In this document: piece by piece, positions 11,775-19,218 of the stretch
Position numbering within the stretch: position 1 is the first letter of the stretch
Layout of the letters: each line of letters begins with the position of its first letter
IMG/VR virus record: IMGVR_UViG_3300037315_000018
Coordinates: 1-30,128 of that record
From: a virus
Strand: one strand, 5' to 3'
Length of the DNA: 30,128 nt
Translations under genes and position numbers: made by a program
Notes under the pieces: model-generated
What the model was told of the DNA's origin: nothing
Seen by the model: the letters and a program-made list of their open reading frames with translations, nothing else
The model's database searches: none

Positions 11775-12851
11775 ATGTTCCTGAAGATCATGAGTGACGA
11801 GGACTTGCCGGACGAGGACCCGCGGAAGAGCTACACCCTCTTCGAGAAGGTCGACGAGGTGAAGTTCGCCCGCGAATCCCGGGGCGGCGGAACCTTCGTG
11901 CAGTACATCGACGCCCACGGCACCCCTGTCGACCGACCGCTGTACGGCAATGCCTACGTGTTCAACGACATCGGCCACCTCATCAGCTCCTTCGGCGTCG
12001 CGAGCCCGTATGCGCCCGGCGAGGACGATGAACCTGAGCCGGAAGGCTACCACGTCGAGCCCGGCTGGCCCTTCGGCCCGAGCGGCGGCCCGATCCCGGG
12101 CGAGACCCCGCCGATCTGCACCGGCTACCACAATCTCGACGCTGCGCCATACCTCGGTATTAAGTCCGAGCCCGGTTTCACCGACGATCTCTCGGAGCGG
12201 TTCGAGCTGCTCCGCATCCCCGACAGCGCCGACGTGGTCATCCGGGACAAGGTCACGGGCGAAGGCGCCATCCTGGCCGGTGAGGGTCAGACTGGTGAAG
12301 ATGCACAAGGCCCCACCATCGACACGTTCGAGGCCCTTCAAGGCCAGCACATCCTCATGGCGGAGGCTTTCCACCTCGTCCAGAACGCCGGCCTGATCGT
12401 GCCGAAGGACGCCCTGGACGCCCGTCTAGATGGCGGCCGAGAGCGGCGTCAGAAGCAGATCGAGAGCTACAAGCAGCAGATTCGCACCTTGGAGAACGAC
12501 CGGCCGTTCCTGCTCGATCTGGTCTTGGGTGTTCCGGAAGCCCACTTCGACTCGCTCGTCTCAGCGGCCGTGTTCTGCGCTGTCTCGGCGCGCGGACATG
12601 ATCCGGTCCTGGTGCCGGAGACGATCAAGTCTACTGGTGGCCCGGATCGCATCGGTGACGCTCGTCTTTTCGAGCTGATTGACGCGCTCAATGCTTACCT
12701 GAAGAAGGGCGACGTTCAGAGCCGCCAGGACCTCGCGATCTCCGCCATGCGGCTCTACGCCTGGGAGAACAAGGTCCGCTCGACGAGCGACGAGGGCTAC
12801 CGGGCGATGGAGAACCTGCGCAACGTCGCCGACGCCGTGCTTACCGCTTGA
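11775..12851 (+). CDS. hypothetical acidic phage protein (358 aa)
   Basis: TAGGGAGACGACC precedes the ATG at 11775. It is soluble and acidic. Residues 20-75 are beta-rich (YTLFEKVDEVKFARE; TFVQYIDAHGTPVDRPLYG). A P/G-rich loop follows (80-125). Residues 185-240 contain helix (EALQGQHILMAEAFHLVQNA) and a coiled segment (RRQKQIESYKQQIRTLEND). The C-terminal 110 residues are helical. No motif links it to a known enzyme. It ends the accessory block, with hairpins after it. Confidence 0.8.
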   Translation: MFLKIMSDEDLPDEDPRKSYTLFEKVDEVKFARESRGGGTFVQYIDAHGTPVDRPLYGNAYVFNDIGHLISSFGVASPYAPGEDDEPEPEGYHVEPGWPFGPSGGPIPGETPPICTGYHNLDAAPYLGIKSEPGFTDDLSERFELLRIPDSADVVIRDKVTGEGAILAGEGQTGEDAQGPTIDTFEALQGQHILMAEAFHLVQNAGLIVPKDALDARLDGGRERRQKQIESYKQQIRTLENDRPFLLDLVLGVPEAHFDSLVSAAVFCAVSARGHDPVLVPETIKSTGGPDRIGDARLFELIDALNAYLKKGDVQSRQDLAISAMRLYAWENKVRSTSDEGYRAMENLRNVADAVLTA

Positions 12852-12854
12852 CTT

Positions 12855-12887
12855 GATGGCCCCTTAGCCTAAGCTGAGGGCGTCATC
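12855..12887 (+). terminator. hairpin after the accessory block, possible terminator
   Basis: CCCTTAGC-CTAA-GCTGAGGG (12861-12880) pairs over 8 bp with one G-T pair, extended by GATG/CATC. It begins 4 nt after the stop at 12851. No T-run follows, so termination is possible but not shown. It is the first of three hairpins in the spacer. Confidence 0.45.
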
Positions 12888-12962
12888 GTCGACTCCTCCG
12901 GGCCGGGTCTTGAGCGAGATGCTTGGGGCCCGGCCTACTCTTGTCTGGGTGCGGAAATTAGA

Positions 12963-12997
12963 AGCCCCGCCCCCGGGAGACGGACAGGGGCGGGGCT
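12963..12997 (+). terminator. strong 11-bp GC hairpin, possible terminator
   Basis: Perfect stem AGCCCCGCCCC/GGGGCGGGGCT (12963-12973 and 12987-12997), 13-nt loop. Very stable but with no T-run downstream; it may be Rho-assisted or act as a message stabiliser. Confidence 0.5.
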
Positions 12998-13098
12998 GGG
13001 AGACGACAGGCGATTGATGCCGACCGGATCGCCCGTACCAGGAGGCGCGCACTCCGGGTGCTTCATACCTACGCCGCCATGTCAACCGTGTCAAGCTC

Positions 13099-13121
13099 AT
13101 GGTTAACGCTTGCTCGTTAAG
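13099..13121. promoter_or_regulatory. TTAACCAT half-site plus GTTAAG upstream of the late module
   Basis: ATGGTTAA (inverse of TTAACCAT) at 13099-13106 within GTTAAC 13102-13107, then GTTAAG at 13116-13121, so the half-sites are 14 bp apart instead of 11. GGGTAGCTT follows, with a possible -10. It precedes the first gene of the late block by about 50 nt. Confidence 0.5.
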
Positions 13122-13169
13122 ACGGCCTCGGGTAGCTTCAACTCTGGGCACATCGAGAGGAGAAGCTTT

Positions 13170-13430
13170 GTGCTTTGGAGTTACCCGGTCAAGGTCGCAT
13201 TGCAGGCTGTCTTCGACAGGCGGCCGACACGGCATTTTGCCCGGGGTTTCCTGGCATGCTACATGCTCGTCACCAGCATCGAGATGATGCTGTGGGAGAG
13301 CTTGCTATCCGAATGCTGGTACGACACCGCGCTCTACGCGCTTGTCTGGCCGGTCTACAAAATCGCCGTGGCCTTGCGGATCGAGATGATCCAAGACTGG
13401 GTCGTGGCGTTCACCTCTTGCGGAGGATAG
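13170..13430 (+). CDS. small membrane protein (86 aa), GTG start
   Basis: The frame is open from TTG 13110 across the GTTAAC sites, but GAGGAG at 13157-13162 points to GTG 13170 as the start. The product is hydrophobic, with likely membrane segments around residues 25-45 (GFLACYMLVTSIEMMLWES) and 50-80 (TALYALVWPVYKIAVALRIE). There are two cysteines. It begins the late block, 4 nt before the next gene. Function unknown; a holin cannot be excluded. Confidence 0.6.
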   Translation: MLWSYPVKVALQAVFDRRPTRHFARGFLACYMLVTSIEMMLWESLLSECWYDTALYALVWPVYKIAVALRIEMIQDWVVAFTSCGG

Positions 13431-13434
13431 GACG

Positions 13435-13683
13435 ATGATGATCTCTGCGACTGCGGCTCTTGACATCAGGTCGCCGATCCGTGACTTCGACATCAGCCTG
13501 ACGGTGATGGACTCCGTGGACGAGATGGACGACTTCCGCTCTGCTGCTGTCGGCTGGAACCTTCCGCTGACGATGGAGAAGCAGGCGTGGAAGGACTTCT
13601 TGTTCATGTTCAATCGCGGTCAGGACTCGCTCTACGTCGGCGTCCTTGGCTTCTACGTGCGCTACCTGGGTGATCCGGACTAA
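13435..13683 (+). CDS. hypothetical protein before the terminase (82 aa)
   Basis: GGAGGATAGG lies just upstream of the ATG at 13435. The product (MMISATAALDIRSPIRDFDI; then FRSAAVGWNLPLTMEKQAWK and FLFMFNRGQDSLYVGVLGFY) is mixed with no HTH, so it does not look like a small terminase despite its position before the large subunit. Three nucleotides separate it from the terminase gene, so they are co-translated. Function unknown. Confidence 0.7.
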   Translation: MMISATAALDIRSPIRDFDISLTVMDSVDEMDDFRSAAVGWNLPLTMEKQAWKDFLFMFNRGQDSLYVGVLGFYVRYLGDPD

Positions 13684-13686
13684 GAC

Positions 13687-15342
13687 ATGAGTGATCGTCG
13701 CAGCCCGGCCTCGATTCAGTGGGTAGACGACCTCAAGGATCACATCGAAGGGCTACAGGCTGACGCTCTCGGCTGCGATGTCGGCGACGTACTCGAACGT
13801 CGTGTCGTCAGCGAGGACGAAGGTCAGCTCTGCGAGTGGCGCTTGATGGTCTCCGACTCGGAGCGCGTCTTCGAGTGGGTTCCCTGCGTTGTCGAGAAGC
13901 AGACCGGTCAGGAACGCTACCCAAAGTGGATGATGCTGCCGGGATCGCAGCAGGTATTCCTCTCGTGTCCGATCTTCGAGGCGCTCTACGAGGGCACGCG
14001 TGGCCCTGGTAAGACGCTCACGTTGCTCATGGACTTCGCCAAGGACGTAGGCAAGGGGTACGGCGACGCTTGGCGCGGTATCCTGTTCCGCCGTCAGTTC
14101 GGCGACCTGGACGACGTGGTGCGTAAGGTCGAGGAGTGGTTCCCGCAGATTTTTCCGGGCTTCCGGTTCCTAAAGTCGAAGTCCGAGTACATGGGCGTCT
14201 GGCCTGACGGCGAGGCTCTGCTTTTGCGCCACATGCGCGGTCCAGAGGACTATGACGAGTACCACGGCCACGAATACCCGTGGATCGGCTGGGAAGAGCT
14301 GACGCAGTGGGAGAGCCCCGAAGCGTTCGACCTCATGATGTCGTGCTGCCGGCCGCCTCGCCCGGGTGTCCCGCGCCGCGTTCGCGCGACCACGAACCCA
14401 TACGGTGTCGGCCACGTCTGGGTGAAGAAGCGCTACCGGCTGCCCGAGCGCCGGAATCAGGTTATCCGTAACCCGGGTGAGATGCCCCGCGTGGCGATCC
14501 ATGGTGGCCTGAAGGAGAACTTCTTGCTCACCTACGCCGAGCCGGACTACCCGATCACGATCCGACAGGCAGCGCGCAACCCTGCCCAGGCGGATGCGTG
14601 GCTTAACGCGGACTGGAACGTCACGTCCGGCGGCATGATCGACGACCTGTGGAACTACAACACCCACGTGCTACCGCCGATCCCTGCCGAGAAGATTCCG
14701 TCGAGCTGGAAGATCACGCGGGCTTATGACCACGGCCAGTCGCACCCGTTCGCTGTGGGATGGTTCTTGGAGTCGTCGGGCGAACCCATCGTGATCGACG
14801 GCAAGCGAATCGGCTCCGTCCGCGGCGACCGCATCTTCTGGTACGAGTGGTATGGCACGACCGGCCAGCCCAACGAGGGCGTCCGCATGCCGGCCTCGCG
14901 TATCGGCGCCGGTATCCGCGACCGTGAAGAAGACCTCGGCGTGCGTCACCCGGGCGCTCGATCCCGCGTCATCCCGGGTCCGGCTGACACCGAGATTTTC
15001 AACAAGAGCAGCGACCGGGATGGGCGCTGCCCGGCTGACGACATGGAGGACGAGGGCGTCGACTGGGAACGCGCGGACAAGACCCCGCACTCCCGCCGCC
15101 GCGGCTGGGAGATGATGCGCTCCTACCTTCAGAACGCCTTCCCAGAGCCGGACGGCACGCGAGATAAACCGGGCTTCTTCATCTGCTCGAACTGTGAATA
15201 CGCGCTCGATCTCATCCCGCCGATGCCGCGGGCGCCGGACGATCCGGATGACGTGCCGAAGAGCTACGAGGACCACATCTGCGACATGGTGCGCTACTTC
15301 TTGAACTGGGAAATTCCTGGGATGTGGCGCCGGGGTTTCTGA
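13687..15342 (+). CDS. terL: terminase large subunit (ATPase-nuclease)
   Basis: Packages DNA into the prohead and cuts it. The 551 residues show a Walker A loop GTRGPGKT (103-110), a Walker B region PWIGWEELTQ with acidic pair E203-E204, and the coupling-type motif ATTNPYG (234-240) in the N-terminal ATPase. The C-terminal RNase H-like nuclease has AYDHG (346-350, first Asp D348), GPADTEIF (D434) and EDHICDM near 528-534 (last Asp). Length is typical. The ribosome site is weak, so translation probably follows the gene 3 nt upstream. The small-subunit candidate lies four genes downstream rather than upstream. Confidence 0.95.
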   Translation: MSDRRSPASIQWVDDLKDHIEGLQADALGCDVGDVLERRVVSEDEGQLCEWRLMVSDSERVFEWVPCVVEKQTGQERYPKWMMLPGSQQVFLSCPIFEALYEGTRGPGKTLTLLMDFAKDVGKGYGDAWRGILFRRQFGDLDDVVRKVEEWFPQIFPGFRFLKSKSEYMGVWPDGEALLLRHMRGPEDYDEYHGHEYPWIGWEELTQWESPEAFDLMMSCCRPPRPGVPRRVRATTNPYGVGHVWVKKRYRLPERRNQVIRNPGEMPRVAIHGGLKENFLLTYAEPDYPITIRQAARNPAQADAWLNADWNVTSGGMIDDLWNYNTHVLPPIPAEKIPSSWKITRAYDHGQSHPFAVGWFLESSGEPIVIDGKRIGSVRGDRIFWYEWYGTTGQPNEGVRMPASRIGAGIRDREEDLGVRHPGARSRVIPGPADTEIFNKSSDRDGRCPADDMEDEGVDWERADKTPHSRRRGWEMMRSYLQNAFPEPDGTRDKPGFFICSNCEYALDLIPPMPRAPDDPDDVPKSYEDHICDMVRYFLNWEIPGMWRRGF

Positions 15343-15403
15343 GCCTGGACAGTACAGTCCGCATCGAGCATGATGCGTTGACCAAACGAGGAGCTGACGA
15401 ACG

Positions 15404-16945
15404 ATGGCCGAGAAAGACCCCAACGACCCCAGCGTCCCCTCGGCGGCCTACAACTACATGGCCCCGAAGTGGGCGCGGATCGACACGCTGCTTGGCGGCA
15501 CGGATGCCATGCGCGAGGCCGCGGACGAGTACCTGCCGCCGCACGATCAGGAAAGCTCGGCCAACTACCAGGATCGCTTGCACAGCACGACCCTTTTCAA
15601 CATGGTCGAGCTGACGCTGGATTCGCTCGTCGGCCGCCCCTTCTCGTCTGAAGTCCAGCTCAGCGACGACATGCCCGAGAACATGCAGGCGCTCATGGAC
15701 GACGTTGACCTTCAGGGCAACAACGTGACCGTGTTCGGCCGCGCATGGTTCCGTGAGAGCATGGCGAAAGCCTTCTCGCACGTCCTGATCGACATGCCAG
15801 CGATGCGAACGACGGATGACGAGGGTCGACCGATCCGCCGGACCCGTGCCGATGACGCCCGCGAGCGGCGCCGGCCGTACTGGGTACTCATCAGCCCTGA
15901 AAACGTCCTCGCCATGTACTCCGAGGTCGTGAACGGCCAGGAGCAGCTCACGCACGTCCGGATCAAGGAGGATGTGGTCGAGCGCGAGGGCTTTGCCGAG
16001 GTCCTGCGTGAGCGAATCCGCGTCCTGGAACAGGGCAGCTACGCGGTCTACGAGAAGCAGTACATCTCGAAGAAGTCGAGCAAGTTCAAGTGGGTCAAGG
16101 TCGAAGAGGGTCAGACTGGTCTCCCGATCATCCCCATGGTGACGTTCTACACGAACCGCCAGGGGCTCATGATGGGTAAGCCGCCGCTCGACGACTTGGC
16201 GCATCTCAACGTCCGCCATTGGCAGTCGACGGCCGACCAGATCAACGTCCTGACGGTCGCCCGGTTCCCGATGCTCGCTGTGGCTGGCGCCACGGACACC
16301 AGCGGCGCCACTATGGCAATCGGTCCCCGGCAGCTCCTCGGTACGAAGGATGCCAACGGCCGCTTCTACTACGTCGAGCACACCGGACGAGCGATCAACG
16401 CCGGCCGTCAGGACCTCATCGACCTCGAAGAGCAGATGGCAAGCTACGGGGCCGAGTTCCTGAAGCGGCAGCCGGGCAACGCGACGGCGACCGGCCGCGC
16501 ACTGGACTCGTCCGAGGCTACCTCGGCGCTACAGGACCACGCGATCCGTTTCACCGATGCGCTGAATCAGGCCATCGCGATTACCGGCATGTGGTTGAAC
16601 ATGCAGGAGCCGGGCAGCGCGAAGATCAACACCGAGTTCGGCCAGGGTCAGATCGAGGATGCCGAGGTCAAGGCCCTGCTCGAAGCGCGGAAGAACGGCG
16701 ACATCCCGCGCGAGACGTTCCTTGCCGAGTTGAAGCGTCATGGCGTCCTGTCTGACGACTTCGATCCGCGGCGAGCGATGATGCTCTCGCTTATGGAAGC
16801 TGCCGGAATGGACCCCGCACTGGCCGACCAGTTGCAGGGTGACATGAGCGAGATTCGCCGATTGGCCGCTCAGGCTGAGCAGAACAACCAGGGAGACGGA
16901 AATGAAGGAGAGCCGGGCGCTCCGGGCAATGCCGGCAACGGTTAA
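15404..16945 (+). CDS. portal protein (DUF4055 type)
   Basis: Forms the dodecameric ring at the capsid vertex through which DNA is pumped. The 513 residues match the DUF4055 portal pattern: N-terminal YNYMAPKWARIDTLLGGTDA and REAADEYLPPH, then TTLFNMVELTLDSLVGRPFS (about 67-86), the body with FPMLAVAG and GPRQLLG motifs, a helical part AEFLKRQPGNATATGRALDS, and a Q/G-rich tail. GAGGAG lies 10 nt before the ATG. It directly follows the large terminase, as usual. The last 44 nt overlap the HExxH gene. Confidence 0.9.
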   Translation: MAEKDPNDPSVPSAAYNYMAPKWARIDTLLGGTDAMREAADEYLPPHDQESSANYQDRLHSTTLFNMVELTLDSLVGRPFSSEVQLSDDMPENMQALMDDVDLQGNNVTVFGRAWFRESMAKAFSHVLIDMPAMRTTDDEGRPIRRTRADDARERRRPYWVLISPENVLAMYSEVVNGQEQLTHVRIKEDVVEREGFAEVLRERIRVLEQGSYAVYEKQYISKKSSKFKWVKVEEGQTGLPIIPMVTFYTNRQGLMMGKPPLDDLAHLNVRHWQSTADQINVLTVARFPMLAVAGATDTSGATMAIGPRQLLGTKDANGRFYYVEHTGRAINAGRQDLIDLEEQMASYGAEFLKRQPGNATATGRALDSSEATSALQDHAIRFTDALNQAIAITGMWLNMQEPGSAKINTEFGQGQIEDAEVKALLEARKNGDIPRETFLAELKRHGVLSDDFDPRRAMMLSLMEAAGMDPALADQLQGDMSEIRRLAAQAEQNNQGDGNEGEPGAPGNAGNG

Positions 16946-17303
16946 GATCGGGAGCAAGATCGTAGACGTGCGGGCGTCAGAGTGCCTGCGCGAGACCAAA
17001 CAACTCGGTCACTGCAACTGGTTCCAGAGTGACATCACTTTAGAGAAGGATCAGTCCAGCCACGAGTTGGTTAACACGCTCTTGCACGAGGTCCTCCATC
17101 TGCACTGTCGGAAAGCCAGCGCTGAGCACGTTGATGACTTTCGCAAAATCGAGGAGTATGTTGTTAACCTAATGGCTATCTCGTTTTGCGAGATCGTCAC
17201 GGATAACCCGGAACTCATCAAGTGGATAGTTAACACGCTCAAGAGACCTGATGAGGACCGTGAGAGGATGCGAGAGAATGCCCCGGACCCCGAAGAAGAA
17301 TGA
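16902..17303 (+). CDS. HExxH zincin-like protein (133 aa)
   Basis: HEVLH at residues 62-66, followed by an EE pair at 84-85, is the signature of small zinc-metallopeptidase-like proteins (ImmA/SprT-type) found in many phages. The N-terminus (ATVKIGSKIVDVRASE) is beta. Start at ATG 16902 is supported by AGGGAGACGG 4 nt upstream inside the portal gene. The role is unknown; candidates are virion protein processing or regulator cleavage. The gene is lower in GC than its neighbours and contains three GTTAAC sites (17070, 17163, 17229). The terminase-like gene overlaps its 3' end. Confidence 0.85.
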   Translation: MKESRALRAMPATVKIGSKIVDVRASECLRETKQLGHCNWFQSDITLEKDQSSHELVNTLLHEVLHLHCRKASAEHVDDFRKIEEYVVNLMAISFCEIVTDNPELIKWIVNTLKRPDEDRERMRENAPDPEEE

Positions 17304-17820
17304 GACCAGCGAGAAGCTGAGCAAGCGCAAGAAGCGCGCGTTTCTCAATGCTCTTGCCAAGACCGGTCGCGTGGCGCATGCCGCGCGGGCGGCCGGCTAC
17401 ACCGATTCCCGCTACCTTCAGAAGATGCGTCGAGAGGACGAGGAGTTCGCGAAGGAGTGGGACGAAGCGGTCGAGGCGGCCGGAGACCTTCTGGAAGACG
17501 CGGCGATGGAACGCGCCATCCAGGGCGTGGCGGAGCCGGTCTTCTACAAGGGCGTGGTGGTAGGGCACAAGGTCGTCTACAGCGACCAACTCCTTCAATT
17601 CCTGCTCAAGCATAACAAGCCGGACAAGTACCGGGAGAACCACAACGCTGGCGGCGCAGGCGCCTTCAACTTCGCCGTTCTGCCGGTGCCGCTTGCGAAC
17701 CCCGATGACTGGGAGAAGATCGCCGGCAAGGTCCTCGAAGGCCAAGCGATGCCGATCTCTCAGAACGTCGTCAGCACCGAGGACGAAAACGACGGCCGCC
17801 AGCTAGTGAGGAAAGGCTGA
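17278..17820 (+). CDS. terS: terminase small subunit-like protein
   Basis: Small terminases recognise the packaging site and recruit the large subunit. The product from ATG 17278 has 180 residues: residues 16-50 (KRKKRAFLNALAKTGRVAHA, then ARAAGYTDSRYLQKMRREDE) form the HTH, then FAKEWDEAVEAAGDLLEDAA and EPVFYKGVVVGHKVVYSDQL (86-105), and LLKHNKPDKYRE, a layout I know from terminase small subunits. In-frame ATG 17251 is an alternative start. The position after the portal is unusual. ATG of the next gene overlaps its stop. Confidence 0.85.
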   Translation: MPRTPKKNETSEKLSKRKKRAFLNALAKTGRVAHAARAAGYTDSRYLQKMRREDEEFAKEWDEAVEAAGDLLEDAAMERAIQGVAEPVFYKGVVVGHKVVYSDQLLQFLLKHNKPDKYRENHNAGGAGAFNFAVLPVPLANPDDWEKIAGKVLEGQAMPISQNVVSTEDENDGRQLVRKG

Positions 17821-18035
17821 TGCCAACACCACAGAACCAGACACGAACCGTCCCCGCCTGGACTAAGACTTTCTTGCGGGAGTTGGAGAAGGGTCGCCCC
17901 ATTGACACCGCATGCAAGTTGTCCGGCGCCGGCCGCGAGCGGGTAATCCAGCAGAAGCGTAAGGACCCTGAGTTCGCCAAGAAGATGGAAGACGCTCACG
18001 AGAAGGGGCGCAACAAGAAGGGCTTGCAATTCTGA
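17820..18035 (+). CDS. small HTH protein resembling the terminase small subunit N-terminus (71 aa)
   Basis: Start overlaps the previous stop (TGATG). Residues 14-50 (AWTKTFLRELEKGRPIDTAC, then KLSGAGRERVIQQKRKDPEF) have the same helix-turn-helix plus R(K/E)D-x-EFAK pattern as residues 16-58 of the neighbouring small terminase, but the oligomerisation part is missing. It could be a truncated paralogue or a second DNA-recognition subunit. The tail is basic (HEKGRNKKGLQF). An intergenic GTTAAC (18051) follows. Confidence 0.7.
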   Translation: MPTPQNQTRTVPAWTKTFLRELEKGRPIDTACKLSGAGRERVIQQKRKDPEFAKKMEDAHEKGRNKKGLQF

Positions 18036-18071
18036 GCCCTTCACCGATACGTTAACTCATGAGCAGCCTTA

Positions 18072-18112
18072 CCGGGTGATCCGGGAGGCTCAACCCACGC
18101 CGGGTGATCCGG
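18072..18112 (+). repeat. paired CCGGGTGATCCGG repeats before the scaffold gene
   Basis: The 13-mer CCGGGTGATCCGG occurs twice exactly (18072-18084 and 18100-18112), 28 bp apart, and CCGGGTGATCCG recurs at about 19109-19120 before the capsid gene. Each can form a CCGG/CCGG mini-hairpin with a GTGAT loop. They lie in the leaders of two highly expressed head genes. Confidence 0.5.
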
Positions 18113-18130
18113 CCCAGAGGAGCGATGACA

Positions 18131-19003
18131 ATGGACGAGTTCGATTTTGTGCAGAACGAGGCTGTCTCCGACATCGAGACGGTCCCGGAGAAATTCCGCG
18201 GCCTGTATGCCGAGGACCAGGAGAACGGCGGCTACAAGCTCGCCGATCACGCCAAGCCGCTCGCGCAGGCGTACACCGGTCTCCACAAGAACTTTAAGGA
18301 CGCGAAGAACAACAAGAAGAAGGCGAACGACGAGTCCGCCGCGCGCCGGAAGCAGCTTCAGGAGGTCGAGCAACTGGCGTCTGAGCTGGAAGTGGACCTG
18401 GAACAGATCGACGGCGAGCAGAACACCCTCGGTACTGCCCTGAAGGCCAAGATCGACGAGCTGCGCTCCCAGGCGAAGAACGGTAAGGATGTGCAGCACA
18501 ACATCGACAAGGTCCGTCAGGATGCCGAGAAGCGCATCGGCGAGGTCACGCAGGCGAAGGACAAGGAGCTTCAGACCATGCAGACTGCGCTTCAGCAGCA
18601 CATGGTTTCCGACGCTGCGACTCGCGCGATCACGGCCGCCAAGGGTAGCGCTGAGCTGCTCCTGCCGCACATCGAGCGCCACTGCAAGGTCGTGCAGAAC
18701 GGTGAGCGCGCCGACGGCACGCCGAAGTACGAGGTGGCTGTCCTGGACCAGGACGGCGACATCCGGACGAACGGTCGCGGCGACAATATGACCGTCGAAG
18801 ACCTCGTCGAGGAGATGAAGCAGTCCGAGAAGTTCGGCCGTGCTTTCGACAGCGAGACGCCGAGCGGCACTGGCGCTGCCCCGGGCCGGCAAGGTCCGAA
18901 TCCGGGCGCGCGGCAGCAGAACCGCGACAACATGAGTTCGACCGACAAGATCGCGGCTGGCCTCAAGGGCGGCAAGTACGGAAGCGGCCGTCCGCGGGCT
19001 TAA
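18131..19003 (+). CDS. capsid scaffold-like protein
   Basis: Position between terminase/portal and major capsid plus composition support a scaffold, which templates prohead assembly and then leaves. The 290 residues are mostly charged helix: residues 60-150 have coiled-coil character (ARRKQLQEVEQLASELEVDL, DEKRIGEVTQAKDKELQTMQ-like runs), a central globular part (HMVSDAATRAITAAKGSAEL) and a G/R-rich C-terminus (GGKYGSGRPRA). ATG 18131 is preferred over 18125 and GTG 18104 because AGGAG at 18118-18122 leaves an 8-nt gap. Confidence 0.85.
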   Translation: MDEFDFVQNEAVSDIETVPEKFRGLYAEDQENGGYKLADHAKPLAQAYTGLHKNFKDAKNNKKKANDESAARRKQLQEVEQLASELEVDLEQIDGEQNTLGTALKAKIDELRSQAKNGKDVQHNIDKVRQDAEKRIGEVTQAKDKELQTMQTALQQHMVSDAATRAITAAKGSAELLLPHIERHCKVVQNGERADGTPKYEVAVLDQDGDIRTNGRGDNMTVEDLVEEMKQSEKFGRAFDSETPSGTGAAPGRQGPNPGARQQNRDNMSSTDKIAAGLKGGKYGSGRPRA

Positions 19004-19028
19004 TTAGCTGCTTGACTTCCCTGACCTG

Positions 19029-19050
19029 ATGGTTAACAGTCAGGGTTAAC
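19029..19050. promoter_or_regulatory. GTTAAC pair with TTAACCAT upstream of the capsid gene
   Basis: GTTAAC at 19032-19037 and 19045-19050, 13 bp apart; the first is part of ATGGTTAA (19029-19036), an inverted TTAACCAT. It lies in the 215-bp gap before the major capsid gene, where a promoter is expected. Confidence 0.5.
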
Positions 19051-19062
19051 ACATCCGGTGCT

Positions 19063-19082
19063 CCCCGGGCTGCGGCCCGGGG
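19063..19082 (+). other. hairpin in the capsid gene leader
   Basis: Perfect 8-bp stem CCCCGGGC/GCCCGGGG with a TGCG tetraloop. No T-run follows. It may stabilise the capsid message or end upstream transcripts. The remainder of the gap (19004-19218) contains no gene. Confidence 0.5.
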
Positions 19083-19218
19083 GCCACTGTGAGGAGCAAG
19101 GGGCCCTCCCGGGTGATCCGAGGGGCCGTTCTGAAAGACGGCGAGATGCCGTGCCTCCAGACCGGACTCAGAGTTCGAGACTACAGGATCACACGGTAGC
19201 CCAAGGGAGGACCCAATC

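Larger units (their letters stand above)
12852..13169. other. hairpin-rich spacer between accessory and late modules
   Basis: No convincing gene. It holds hairpins at 12855-12887, about 12900-12936 (GGCCGGG/CCCGGCC) and 12963-12997, then a GGGAGACGAC ribosome-site-like sequence (12999-13008), and finally a CtrA-like half-site pair (13099-13121). A 30-codon frame at 13017-13109 follows that ribosome-like site but has poor third-position GC. The spacer probably ends the accessory transcripts and starts the late ones. Confidence 0.6.

Noticed and set aside
13017-13109. 30-codon frame with a CQPCQ motif after a GGGAGACGAC site
   Set aside because: Third positions are AT-rich compared with all neighbours and the frame ends in the GTTAAC site; too weak to call.
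13435-13683. Small terminase by position just before the large terminase
   Set aside because: No helix-turn-helix is visible, whereas the gene at 17278-17820 has the expected small-subunit layout.
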